This document shows, piece by piece, positions 34,865 to 42,420 of a stretch of 42,420 nt of DNA. Numbering within the stretch: the first letter of the stretch is position 1; each line of letters starts with the position of its first letter. The notes under the pieces are model-generated. The model saw nothing but the letters and a program-made list of their open reading frames with translations. It made no database searches and had not been told where the DNA came from. A program made the position numbers and the translations under genes. The stretch is taken from NCBI GenBank assembly GCA_027858775.1, contig JAQICA010000276.1, positions 1 to 42,420 of the forward strand, written 5' to 3'. Source of the stretch: Salinivirgaceae bacterium. GTDB lineage: Bacteria > Bacteroidota > Bacteroidia > Bacteroidales > Salinivirgaceae.

Positions 34865-34872
34865 CAAAAATA
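34865..34872 (-). promoter_or_regulatory. -7 promoter element for the two-component operon
   Basis: On the minus strand it reads TATTTTTG, matching TAnnTTTG, about 90 bp upstream of the kinase start. No -33 element was recognised at the usual distance. Confidence 0.4.
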
Positions 34873-34921
34873 GTCATTGCAGTTTTAGTTGAAGTAGGTT
34901 TATTAGTCAAAAATCGTCAAC

Positions 34922-34939
34922 TTAACGTTAATTTAATAT
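34922..34939 (+). promoter_or_regulatory. Candidate Pho box (two TTAA direct repeats, 11-bp period)
   Basis: TTAACGT-TAAT-TTAATAT consists of two 7-bp half sites 11 bp apart, the geometry of PhoB and PhoP boxes (the B. subtilis form is TTAACA-like). It lies between the divergent two-component and PiT genes, 59 bp before the latter. The same first half site and spacing recur at 37876. Confidence 0.5.
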
Positions 34940-34997
34940 TAGTATAAGAAATTATTAATTGTTTTGTTCAAATTTTTTAACGTGAAATATCGAACTA

Positions 34998-37256
34998 ATG
35001 GATTATATCTATTTAATTTTTGTAATTGTACTTTTTGTACTTGCGATTTCAGATTTGGTTGTTGGTGTTAGCAATGATGCTGTTAACTTTCTCAATTCCG
35101 CGATTGGAGCAAAAGCAGCACCCGGTAATGTAATTATGATTGTGGCCTCGCTGGGAGTGTTAATTGGAGCAACATTTTCCAGTGGTATGATGGAGGTTGC
35201 CCGAAAGGGAATTTTCAATCCGGAAATGTTCACTGTTGCCGAAATCATGACAGTTTTTCTTGCCGTAATGATAACCGACGTTATATTGTTGGATACGTTT
35301 AACACCATCGGGTTGCCCACATCCACAACAGTATCTATAGTGTTTGAGTTGCTTGGCGCTTCTGTAGCCGTAGCGGCAGTTAAAGTTGCAATGAGCGATG
35401 TGGAGAGTGTTGCTGATATAGGCAAATATATTAACAGTGGTAGCGCACTCGCTATTATTGGGGGTATTTTGCTGTCGGTGGTTATAGCATTTTTAGTTGG
35501 TGCATTGGTACAATATGTTTCGCGTTTAATTTTTTCTTTCCGTTACCGACGTAACCTTAAATGGGCAGGTTCAGCTTTTGGAGCACTGGCAATCAGCGCT
35601 ATTTTTTATTTTATCGTAATAAAAGGATTGAAAGGAACAACCTATGTTCCTGAGTATATTCTCGACTACGTGAAAATGAATACCTTTAAAATAATTGGAT
35701 TCTCATTTATTGTATGGACCATAATTCTTCAAATTCTCTATCATTTATTTCGAACAAATGCACCACGTGTGGTTGTTATTGTGGGAACTTTTGCGCTGGC
35801 CATGGCATTTGCCGGTAACGATTTGGTGAACTTTATCGGAGTACCGTTGGCAGGCCTGGCATCATATAAAGCCTATCTTGCTTCCGGTGTTGAAGCTTCT
35901 GAATTTATGATGGGAGCGCTAAACCAGCCGGTTCAGAGTGGAACATTAATTTTACTGGGAGCGGGAGCCGTTATGATTGCTACACTTTGGACTTCTTCTA
36001 AAGCAAAAGCAGTGGTAAAAACAAGTGTCGATCTAAGTCGCCAGGATGAAGGTACTGAGCGGTTTGCAGCTACATCTTTTAGCCGTTTTATGGTACGGTC
36101 GTCTGTTACTTTCAGCGAAACTATTAATAAGGTAATTCCGGAAAAAGTTCGTAATGCAATCGAGTCGCGGTTTCAGGTTCCCGAAAATTCTGAAGATCCA
36201 GGCGAACCGGCATTCGATATGATCCGGGCATCGGTAAACCTTTCCGTAGCTAGTATTTTAATCGCTATTGCAACTTCATTCAAATTGCCACTTTCAACTA
36301 CATACGTTACATTTATGGTAGCTATGGGTAGCTCATTGTCCGATAGAGCATGGGGACGCGATAGTGCTGTTTATCGAATTACAGGTGTATTTACAGTTGT
36401 GGCAGGTTGGTTCATGACTGCTTTGGTGGCATTTTCGGCAGCCTTTATTGTTGCTGTCTTCTTGTTCTATACGAGCTTAGTTGGAATCATCATTTTAGTA
36501 GCTATTGCAACTACTATTATCGTTCGTACTCACCTTATTCACAAAAGTTCAGAAAAAAAGAAAAGTGATGAGATTTCTCAAAATAATCACGAATTTATTG
36601 ACGAAACAGGAAAATATCTCGATAAAAGCAATAATGCAGTGAAAACTGCCATTATTAAAGCATCAAAAATCTATTATGTGGCAATTAGCAGTTTGATTGA
36701 CGAGGATAGACGGAAACTTAAAGCCATTCGCAACGAAGTACATGACTATAACGACCATGTAAAGGAGTTGAAAGACAACTTGTATAAGTACATGAAAAAA
36801 CTCAATAGGTTTACACCCGAAACAGGTCATTATTACGTACAGGTACTGGATTATATGCGCGAGGTGGCACATGCGCTTAATTATATTACAGAGCCTATTT
36901 ACGATCATGTATCCAATAAACACAAGCCAATTATTGAAAGTCAACAAGTTGAGCTTACCAAACTACTCAATAAATGCTCAGAAATGTTCAATAATGCTAT
37001 ACATATTGTAAAAGAAGCTAAATACGAAGATACATCAGACGTGGTTTCAACCATCGAAGAGCTTGTAAGCGAAATAGACCAATTGCGCAGAGTACAGATT
37101 AAACGAATTAAAAAAGGACAAGTAAGCACCAGGAATACAATGCTTTATCTTGGCTTGTTGCAAGAATCTAAAAACTTATTGCTCTTCATGAATAATTTGG
37201 TGAAAGCACAGCGCGACTTTGTCATCTTTACCGAAAAACAAAACGAGGAAAGCTGA
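34998..37256 (+). CDS. PiT-family inorganic phosphate transporter with C-terminal PhoU-like domain
   Basis: A 752-residue protein. The membrane part (about residues 1-510) contains the two duplicated PHO4 signatures, GVSNDAVNFLNSAIG near 23-37 and FAGNDLVNFIGVPLAG near 273-288, with some ten hydrophobic segments. PiT carriers import phosphate, often as metal-phosphate, with a cation gradient. The C-terminal 230 residues are soluble and helical (KYLDKSNNAVKTAII, DYNDHVKELKDNLYKYMK, EELVSEIDQLRRVQIKRIKK) and resemble PhoU/DUF47 proteins that regulate phosphate uptake. This fusion is known in Bacteroidota. It is divergent from the PhoB/PhoR-like pair, has a Pho-box-like site in its promoter and ends in a strong terminator. 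Confidence 0.92.
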   Translation: MDYIYLIFVIVLFVLAISDLVVGVSNDAVNFLNSAIGAKAAPGNVIMIVASLGVLIGATFSSGMMEVARKGIFNPEMFTVAEIMTVFLAVMITDVILLDTFNTIGLPTSTTVSIVFELLGASVAVAAVKVAMSDVESVADIGKYINSGSALAIIGGILLSVVIAFLVGALVQYVSRLIFSFRYRRNLKWAGSAFGALAISAIFYFIVIKGLKGTTYVPEYILDYVKMNTFKIIGFSFIVWTIILQILYHLFRTNAPRVVVIVGTFALAMAFAGNDLVNFIGVPLAGLASYKAYLASGVEASEFMMGALNQPVQSGTLILLGAGAVMIATLWTSSKAKAVVKTSVDLSRQDEGTERFAATSFSRFMVRSSVTFSETINKVIPEKVRNAIESRFQVPENSEDPGEPAFDMIRASVNLSVASILIAIATSFKLPLSTTYVTFMVAMGSSLSDRAWGRDSAVYRITGVFTVVAGWFMTALVAFSAAFIVAVFLFYTSLVGIIILVAIATTIIVRTHLIHKSSEKKKSDEISQNNHEFIDETGKYLDKSNNAVKTAIIKASKIYYVAISSLIDEDRRKLKAIRNEVHDYNDHVKELKDNLYKYMKKLNRFTPETGHYYVQVLDYMREVAHALNYITEPIYDHVSNKHKPIIESQQVELTKLLNKCSEMFNNAIHIVKEAKYEDTSDVVSTIEELVSEIDQLRRVQIKRIKKGQVSTRNTMLYLGLLQESKNLLLFMNNLVKAQRDFVIFTEKQNEES

Positions 37257-37305
37257 TTGGGCAAAAAATAAGCAGATTTTTAGTACGGGTTCATTAAATA
37301 ATAGA

Positions 37306-37335
37306 AGAGTGTCACTTATGTGGCACTCTTTTTTT
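37306..37335 (+). terminator. Terminator after the phosphate transporter gene
   Basis: AGAGTGTCAC / GTGGCACTCT form a 10-bp stem with one T-G pair and a TTAT loop, followed by seven T, about 50 bp past the stop codon. Confidence 0.9.
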
Positions 37336-37340
37336 GCATC

Positions 37341-37510
37341 TAAGAAAATGCGTTAAATTTTGGTGTGCAGGGAGGAGCAAGGCCTCGCCTTTGGTAGCTT
37401 TCGCTTCTACTGTATTTTTAGCGAACGCTGACAGCGGAGCAACTCTATTCTCCAGAATAGGAATTACTGTTCTCGAAGTGCCTAAAACGAAGCTATTGTA
37501 GTTTTTATCT
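37341..37510 (+). repeat. Copy B of a dispersed intergenic repeat
   Basis: Starts directly after the transporter terminator. It matches copy A at 26621-26737 at both ends and carries about 45 extra nt in the middle. It contains hairpins CTATTCT-CC-AGAATAG (37444-37459) and CGCT-GAC-AGCG. No protein is encoded. The relation to a mobile element is inferred. Confidence 0.65.
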
Positions 37511-37542
37511 AGGCGCTACTTCGATACTGTCCATAAAGTCGG

Positions 37543-37665
37543 AGTGTCCAGTGAATAAACTTCATTTTCAAGGCTTTCGAAACTCAAAACCGTTGATTTT
37601 ACTGGTGTAAATGATGCGGGTTTGATTAAGAGTAACGCAGAAAATGGAGTTTATTGACGGACACT
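37543..37665. mobile_element. Miniature inverted-repeat element (MITE-like or IS remnant)
   Basis: A 27-nt left end (37543-37569, starting AGTGTCCAGTGAATAAACT) and a 26-nt right end (37640-37665, ending TTATTGACGGACACT) are imperfect inverted repeats with about 22 matching positions. The 70-nt interior has no reading frame. This is the layout of a non-autonomous element or of an insertion sequence that lost its transposase. No convincing target-site duplication was seen. Confidence 0.6.
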
Positions 37666-37875
37666 ACTTATACTGATGAAGGGTTAATTTTCAGATAGTA
37701 AACGGTCATATTCTGTTTCATTACAGGTGAGGCATTATCCATTTTTATTTGCACCTCAATTTTGAATTTGCATCAATTAGTTAATATACGAAAATCACTA
37801 AAACCCTTGTGCAGCAATTCCTGAAGCCGAATGTTAATTCATTGTAAAGTATCCAGGGTTTAATTGCCCAACTTG

Positions 37876-37904
37876 TTAACGTTTACTTAATTCCCAGTTA
37901 AACT
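37876..37904 (+). promoter_or_regulatory. Candidate Pho box (three TTAA direct repeats, 11-bp period)
   Basis: TTAACGT (37876), TTAATTC (37887) and TTAAACT (37898) start exactly 11 bp apart. The first half site is identical to that before the PiT gene. It lies 62 bp ahead of the lipoprotein start at 37966, a normal activator position. Regulation by the PhoB-like protein is inferred. Confidence 0.5.
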
Positions 37905-37965
37905 TAGAGACAAATCAATGCTGTTTATTTGTGATATAATTTTAAACCCAATAAATTATTTCGCA

Positions 37966-39330
37966 ATGAAAAACAAATTAGTTATTCTCGGATTGATTCT
38001 CTCTTTTGGTATTGTATTCACCTCGTGTGATGATGACGATGATGATGATAACGATACTGTTCAAACATGGAACACCGCAGGTGGCGCCTTTTACATAAGC
38101 ACCGCCGAAGGAGTAGCTTATGCTGATGCCGATGCAGCAGAAACTACTTTAAAAGCTGCTTTTGAAGCTGGTCAGAATGTTTTTGCAGATCCGGGTATTA
38201 CCGTTGAAGGAAATAGTATTAACCCAGTTGCTACTGGCGATTATTCTTCAAAAGGGGCTTTTGCCGATGATCCAACCTGGGCTGATTGGACAATTACAGC
38301 TGAACTTTTTATGGGAGGTTCAGGTAACTCTACCACAGATGCCGGAAAGCCAATCAAAACCATTTCAGATGATGGTAGCGGAACAGGAACGGTTACATGG
38401 TCAAAAGATACTGTCTATTTGTTAGACAAATTCGTATTTGTTAATGATGGTGATGTTTTAACTATTGAAGCAGGAACAGTCGTTAAAGGTAAACCTGGAA
38501 CAGGCGAAAATGCATCTGCACTTATCGTTGCCCGTGGAGGGAAAATTATGGCAGAAGGTACAGCAAATGAACCAATTATTTTCACAGCAGAAGATGATGA
38601 CTTAACAACTACAACTGATTTAACGCAAAATGACGACTCAAAATGGGGTGGTGTAATCGTCTTAGGTAAAGCTACATTGAACTCAGCCGCTGGAGAAACT
38701 CCCATCGAAGGTATTCCTACATCTGAATCAAGAGGTATTTATGGTGGAAATAATGATACTGACAATTCAGGAGTCTTCAAGTATGTATCTATACGCCATG
38801 GGGGTTCTGATATTGGCGAAGGCAATGAGATAAATGGCTTTACACTAGGTGGCGTAGGTTCACTAACAGTACTCGATAACGTTGAAGTTTTTACAAATAA
38901 AGATGATGGTATCGAATTCTTTGGTGGTTCTGCATTTGTAACCCATGCAGTTGTTGTAGCCTGTGGCGATGACAGTTTTGATTATGATGAAGGCTGGCAT
39001 GGTGGCGGTCAATATTGGTTTACATACCAGGTTGAAGATCGGGGAGATCGTTGTGGCGAGCATGATGGCGGTACAGATCCAGAAGATGGAGCACCCTATG
39101 CAATACCCGCTATCTCTAATGTAACATATGTTGGTAATGGAAATAAAGGCCTTATAACATTCCGCGACAATGCCGGAGGACATTATTCAAACTCAATTTT
39201 CATGAATACGGCAAAAGGTATTGACGTTGAATTGTTAGTTGATGAGCAAGATTCATACAAACGTTTCAGCGAAGGAGATTTGACTGTTACAAATAGTGTT
39301 TTCTACAATGTAGCTGGCGGTGTTAATTAA
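37966..39330 (+). CDS. Surface lipoprotein with beta-helix-like repeats, partner of the TonB receptor
   Basis: A 454-residue lipoprotein. The ATG at 37966 is chosen because the signal peptide MKNKLVILGLILSFGIVFTS starts there and ends at Cys21. Seven Asp follow the Cys directly, the kind of acidic signal that sends Bacteroidota lipoproteins to the cell surface. The mature protein is acidic and Gly-rich. The region about 130-440 (FVFVNDGDVLTIEAGTVVKG, KWGGVIVLGKATLNS, VSIRHGGSDIGEGNEINGF, NVEVFTNKDDGIEFFGGSAF) has the pattern of a right-handed parallel beta-helix. No catalytic motif was identified. It precedes a TonB-dependent receptor gene with a terminator between them, and has a Pho-box-like array upstream, so a role in capturing phosphorus compounds is proposed. 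Confidence 0.82.
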   Translation: MKNKLVILGLILSFGIVFTSCDDDDDDDNDTVQTWNTAGGAFYISTAEGVAYADADAAETTLKAAFEAGQNVFADPGITVEGNSINPVATGDYSSKGAFADDPTWADWTITAELFMGGSGNSTTDAGKPIKTISDDGSGTGTVTWSKDTVYLLDKFVFVNDGDVLTIEAGTVVKGKPGTGENASALIVARGGKIMAEGTANEPIIFTAEDDDLTTTTDLTQNDDSKWGGVIVLGKATLNSAAGETPIEGIPTSESRGIYGGNNDTDNSGVFKYVSIRHGGSDIGEGNEINGFTLGGVGSLTVLDNVEVFTNKDDGIEFFGGSAFVTHAVVVACGDDSFDYDEGWHGGGQYWFTYQVEDRGDRCGEHDGGTDPEDGAPYAIPAISNVTYVGNGNKGLITFRDNAGGHYSNSIFMNTAKGIDVELLVDEQDSYKRFSEGDLTVTNSVFYNVAGGVN

Positions 39331-39350
39331 GAACTTTTAAATAATAAAAT

Positions 39351-39379
39351 AAGCTGACAGTTTTGCTGTCAGCTTTTTT
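39351..39379 (+). terminator. Terminator between the lipoprotein and TonB receptor genes
   Basis: AAGCTGACAG / CTGTCAGCTT is a perfect 10-bp stem with loop TTTTG followed by six T. Only 26 bp remain before the receptor start, too little for an ordinary promoter, so partial read-through probably sets the lipoprotein:receptor ratio. Confidence 0.9.
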
Positions 39380-39405
39380 GAGTTAAACGAATAATTATCT
39401 TCAAA

Positions 39406-42201
39406 ATGAAGAAAATCACATTTCTACTTGTCATTACTAGTTTTTGGATAACCTCATTTGCGCAAAGCGGAAGTATTCGTGGCATTGTAATCGAAAAACA
39501 AACAGGAGAGGAGCTAATTGGCGCCACGGTTGTTATCGATGGTACCACAACAGGAACAATTACCGATTTTGATGGCCGGTTTAGCTTAGATAATATTGAG
39601 CCTGGTGAATACAGTATTCGGTGTTCGTATATTTCATACGAAACTATTTTTGCCAAAGGCGTTCAAGTTAAAAATGGTGAAGTATCGACACTCCGGTTTC
39701 AATTAGAAGAGGCTGCTCTTGGCCTTGAAGAAGTTGTTGTAACTGCTAAAGCGGTTCAAAGAACCGAGGCTGCCATTCAAACCATGAAAAAACGCTCATC
39801 CAACTTATTAGATGGGATTTCTGCAGGGCAGATTTCAAGAATGGGCGATAGTGATGCAGCCGGAGCTTTAAAACGTGTTACCGGCATCTCTGTGGTTGGT
39901 GGAAAATATGTTTTTGTTAGAGGACTTGGAGATCGCTATATGAAAACGCTTCTCAATGGAGCCGACATTCCTGGGTTAGACCCTAATAAGAATACCGTTC
40001 AAATGGATATATTTCCGAGCAACCTCATTGAAAATATGATGGTAAATAAAACATTTTCTGCCGATTTACCAGGAAGTTTTACGGGAGGCTTAGTAGACAT
40101 TCAAACAAAAGATTTTCCCGAAAAATACACTTTTCAGTTTAGCACAACTATCACTTATAATCCTAAATCAAGCTTTAATAGCGATTTCTTATCGTATGAT
40201 GGCAAAGGAAGTACAGATTGGTTAGCCATTGAAGACGGGAGCCGGAATATTCCAATAGATCCTTTTAGTATCCCATATAGAACAAACGAGACAGAACAAG
40301 AACTTACAGATTTAACTTCAAAATTTAATAAAAAGTTCGCCCCTGCCGAGAATACATCTGCAACGGATCATAGTCACTCAATTTCTGTAGGAAATCAAAT
40401 TGATTTCTTAGGTAAAAAATTAGGGTTTATTGCAGGATTATCTTACTCTCATTCTTATGATTATTATGATGATGGACAAACTGGAGAATATAAACAAACA
40501 AGTGCAAAATCTACAGTATTGAACACCGAGAAAAAATATGACGATAGAAAAGGTGAAGAAGAAACTTTATGGGGAGGGATTGGTAATCTTACGTTAAAAT
40601 TGAATAGCAATCATAAAATTGCTTATAATTTAATGATTAATAGAAGTGGCAATCAAATTGGTCGTTATATGGAAGGAATAAAACCTTCCGATGCCGCAGA
40701 CTTGATTATTCAAACCAGAACGGTACATTATATCGAAAGATCTCTTGCTTTTAATCAATTAAGAGGAGAGCACGTATTTCCTGATTTATTTAAAGTGAAT
40801 TGGAGTGCTAATTATGGTATTAGTCATCAAAATGAACCGGACCTTATTTTTTTTACTAACTCATATTATGACTATAATGACACCTATGAAATTGAACCAG
40901 CCTTGTATAAAGTACCTGCCAGGCAATATAGAAAACTTGAACAGTATAATGTTGACTTGACTTTGGATGTTGAACGAAAGTTTGACTTTTTAGGGGGTGA
41001 AAGTAAGGCAAAAGCTGGTGCGCGCTATACTTATTACGATAGAGACTTTACAGAGCACAAAATTAATTTTGAATCTGTAATAAATTATTTTGATGACATC
41101 CAGGGAGATATTAGCACCTATGTTTCTGATGAATATATTGGCAATAATAATCCACAAGGATATGGTCTTTATATTACAAATTCACCTGAAGACGATTTAC
41201 GAAATAGTTACACCGGAAAACAATCAGTTATTGCAGCATATGGATTAGTAGACATCCCTCTTTGGACAAATATTAGATTTGTTGGTGGGTTACGAGTAGA
41301 AAAGGTTGATATGGAATCTGGCAGTAAGTTAGAAGGTACAGTCAAAGGTGAATTAGATGAAATTGATTTTTTACCTTCTATCAACACAACTTATTCTTAT
41401 ACTGAAAACAGTAATGTTCGTTTTGCTTTTACTCGTACAGTCGCCCGACCAACTTTTAGAGAAAAAGCTCCATTTAAAGCGGAAGAGTTTCAAGGTGGTT
41501 TCATTACAATTGGAGAAGACTCATTAATGCAAACCCTAATCAATAATGTTGATTTGCGTTGGGAAACATATATGAAGCCAGGTGAAATAATTTCTGCGAG
41601 TGTCTTCTATAAGTATTTTCGAGATCCTATTGAATTATACATGGATCCCAGAGCTCCAAACCCACAGTTGAGTTGGCAAAACACAGAAAATGCAAATGCT
41701 TTTGGATTTGAATTCGAAGTCAGGAAAAAACTAGATTTTATTAGTGTATTTACAAAAGATCTAATCTTCGGTGCAAACTTTACCTATGTTTACGCACAGG
41801 CAAAAATGTCTGATAGAGAGTATAATGCATTAACCAATGTTGATCCTGATGCATCAGAATATCGCGATATGTATGGATTGCCACCATATATGTTGAATGT
41901 GTATTTGAATTATAATAATAGAGATAAAGGAATAGATGCCAACTTAGCATTTAATATGAACGGACGGAAGCTTGACGTTGTGATTAGCGGAGTAACACCT
42001 GATGTATACATTGAACCATATCCAACTTTAGATTTTAATATCTCAAAAAGTATAGGAGATAAAATAGAAGTCAAATTTAAAGTATCTAATATACTTGACT
42101 CTTATCACGAACACACCTACAATTTTAAAGGCGAAGACTACTATTTCCGACGTTATGGTTATGGCCGTAGCTTTGGAATAGGATTTACGTACAAAATATA
42201 A
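39406..42201 (+). CDS. TonB-dependent outer-membrane receptor with carboxypeptidase-regulatory-like domain
   Basis: A 931-residue receptor. Signal peptide MKKITFLLVITSFWITSFAQ; a CarboxypepD_reg-like domain (about residues 22-105, SIRGIVIEKQTGEELIGATV and TDFDGRFSLDNIEPGEYSI); then LEEVVVTAKAVQRTE, close to a TonB box. The plug is at about 120-240 (RVTGISVVGGKYVFVRGLGD, LLNGADIPGLDPNKNTVQMD, GSFTGGLVDIQTKDFPEKY) and a 22-strand-type barrel follows, ending in YGYGRSFGIGFTYKI. Such receptors import scarce substrates with energy from TonB-ExbBD. There is no SusD partner; the upstream lipoprotein takes that place. The plug resembles those of receptors annotated for metal or vitamin uptake, so the substrate is open. 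A terminator follows at 42229. Confidence 0.93.
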   Translation: MKKITFLLVITSFWITSFAQSGSIRGIVIEKQTGEELIGATVVIDGTTTGTITDFDGRFSLDNIEPGEYSIRCSYISYETIFAKGVQVKNGEVSTLRFQLEEAALGLEEVVVTAKAVQRTEAAIQTMKKRSSNLLDGISAGQISRMGDSDAAGALKRVTGISVVGGKYVFVRGLGDRYMKTLLNGADIPGLDPNKNTVQMDIFPSNLIENMMVNKTFSADLPGSFTGGLVDIQTKDFPEKYTFQFSTTITYNPKSSFNSDFLSYDGKGSTDWLAIEDGSRNIPIDPFSIPYRTNETEQELTDLTSKFNKKFAPAENTSATDHSHSISVGNQIDFLGKKLGFIAGLSYSHSYDYYDDGQTGEYKQTSAKSTVLNTEKKYDDRKGEEETLWGGIGNLTLKLNSNHKIAYNLMINRSGNQIGRYMEGIKPSDAADLIIQTRTVHYIERSLAFNQLRGEHVFPDLFKVNWSANYGISHQNEPDLIFFTNSYYDYNDTYEIEPALYKVPARQYRKLEQYNVDLTLDVERKFDFLGGESKAKAGARYTYYDRDFTEHKINFESVINYFDDIQGDISTYVSDEYIGNNNPQGYGLYITNSPEDDLRNSYTGKQSVIAAYGLVDIPLWTNIRFVGGLRVEKVDMESGSKLEGTVKGELDEIDFLPSINTTYSYTENSNVRFAFTRTVARPTFREKAPFKAEEFQGGFITIGEDSLMQTLINNVDLRWETYMKPGEIISASVFYKYFRDPIELYMDPRAPNPQLSWQNTENANAFGFEFEVRKKLDFISVFTKDLIFGANFTYVYAQAKMSDREYNALTNVDPDASEYRDMYGLPPYMLNVYLNYNNRDKGIDANLAFNMNGRKLDVVISGVTPDVYIEPYPTLDFNISKSIGDKIEVKFKVSNILDSYHEHTYNFKGEDYYFRRYGYGRSFGIGFTYKI

Positions 42202-42228
42202 TAGTATCTACCGACAAGTAGTTATTTA

Positions 42229-42269
42229 GCCGGGGTCAGAAATTTTTTCTGCTCCGGCCGTCTTTTTTT
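42229..42269 (+). terminator. Terminator after the TonB receptor gene
   Basis: GCCGGGGTCAGA (42229-42240) pairs with TCTGCTCCGGC (42248-42258) with one bulge, followed by CGTC and seven T, 28 bp past the stop codon. Confidence 0.85.
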
Positions 42270-42332
42270 ATAACTGATAATTAGGGTATTACATTTAATC
42301 GCAAAAAAAGATTAAAAAAAGGCATAAAAAGA

Positions 42333-42364
42333 TTTGGATTGTAAGATAAGATACTCTACTTTTG
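42333..42364 (+). promoter_or_regulatory. Strong Bacteroidota promoter, probably of an rRNA operon
   Basis: TTTG (42333-42336), a 20-nt spacer and TACTTTTG (42357-42364) match the -33/-7 consensus perfectly in both boxes and spacing. The upstream 40 bp are A-rich, like an UP element. The sequence after it (CAACCGCTTTAACAGAAAAAGCG and on to the window end) is non-coding and, from memory, resembles the start of Bacteroidales rRNA leaders. The 16S gene itself would lie beyond the window. Confidence 0.75.
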
Positions 42365-42420
42365 CAACCGCTTTAACAGAAAAAGCGACGTCGCGTTGAA
42401 AAGCTGAACCAAGATAAGAC

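Noticed and set aside
37918-37965. 16-residue N-terminal extension of the surface lipoprotein
   Set aside because: The extension would spoil the signal peptide; MKNKLVILGL at 37966 gives a normal lipoprotein leader.

Overview
This window looks like chromosome from a member of the Bacteroidota, most likely a Bacteroidales/Marinilabiliales-type organism (inference). The clues are TAnnTTTG-type -7 promoter elements, a SecD whose N-terminus fits the fused SecDF of this phylum, a type IX secretion sorting tail, a TonB-dependent receptor with an N-terminal carboxypeptidase-regulatory-like domain, a lipoprotein with a run of Asp after its lipid Cys, and a TGS-domain nucleoside kinase. No prophage, CRISPR array, tRNA or intact insertion sequence was seen. 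The right edge stops just after a near-perfect strong promoter whose leader resembles those of rRNA operons.

Layout. 1-2234 (minus strand): 5' part of secDF and a saccharopine-dehydrogenase-family gene. 2478-3872: a secreted bleomycin-hydrolase-type C1 peptidase. 3999-13562: a polysaccharide/capsule locus with aminotransferase, glutamine-dependent asparagine synthetase, GT4 glycosyltransferase, then (after an internal promoter and structured leader) Wza-like export lipoprotein, Wzc-like tyrosine kinase, a WecA/MraY-family phosphoglycosyl transferase and a lytic transglycosylase. 13572-18150: uvrA and a TGS-domain uridine-kinase-like protein. 18458-23522: a thiol/envelope group with TlpA-like thioredoxin, a very large AsmA-like protein, a membrane-anchored DsbA-like protein and a small Cys-rich lipoprotein.

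23650-27892 (minus strand) is the most unusual signalling region. A membrane GAF/coiled-coil protein, a protein with all four H-cluster cysteines of [FeFe]-hydrogenases but no proton-relay Cys (the sensory type), and a soluble class III adenylate cyclase lie head to tail. They are separated by regulatory structures: a leader-like RNA with mutually exclusive terminator/antiterminator pairings upstream of the GAF gene, and a perfect 14-bp inverted repeat between the hydrogenase-like gene and the cyclase. A redox- or H2-responsive cAMP pathway is a reasonable hypothesis.

28407-32564 (minus strand): a PKD/type IX-secreted protein co-oriented with an outer-membrane barrel protein, then a peroxiredoxin broken by an internal deletion that removed the catalytic Cys, next to its likely PerR/Fur-type regulator. 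33018-42201: a phosphate block with a PhoB/PhoR-like pair, a divergent PiT-PhoU-like phosphate transporter, and a surface lipoprotein plus TonB-dependent receptor. The transporter and lipoprotein promoters share TTAA direct repeats with an 11-bp period, like PhoP/PhoB boxes, suggesting that the lipoprotein/receptor pair is a phosphate-starvation uptake system. The 661-bp gap before the lipoprotein holds two non-coding repeats, one of which has a second copy 10.7 kb away.
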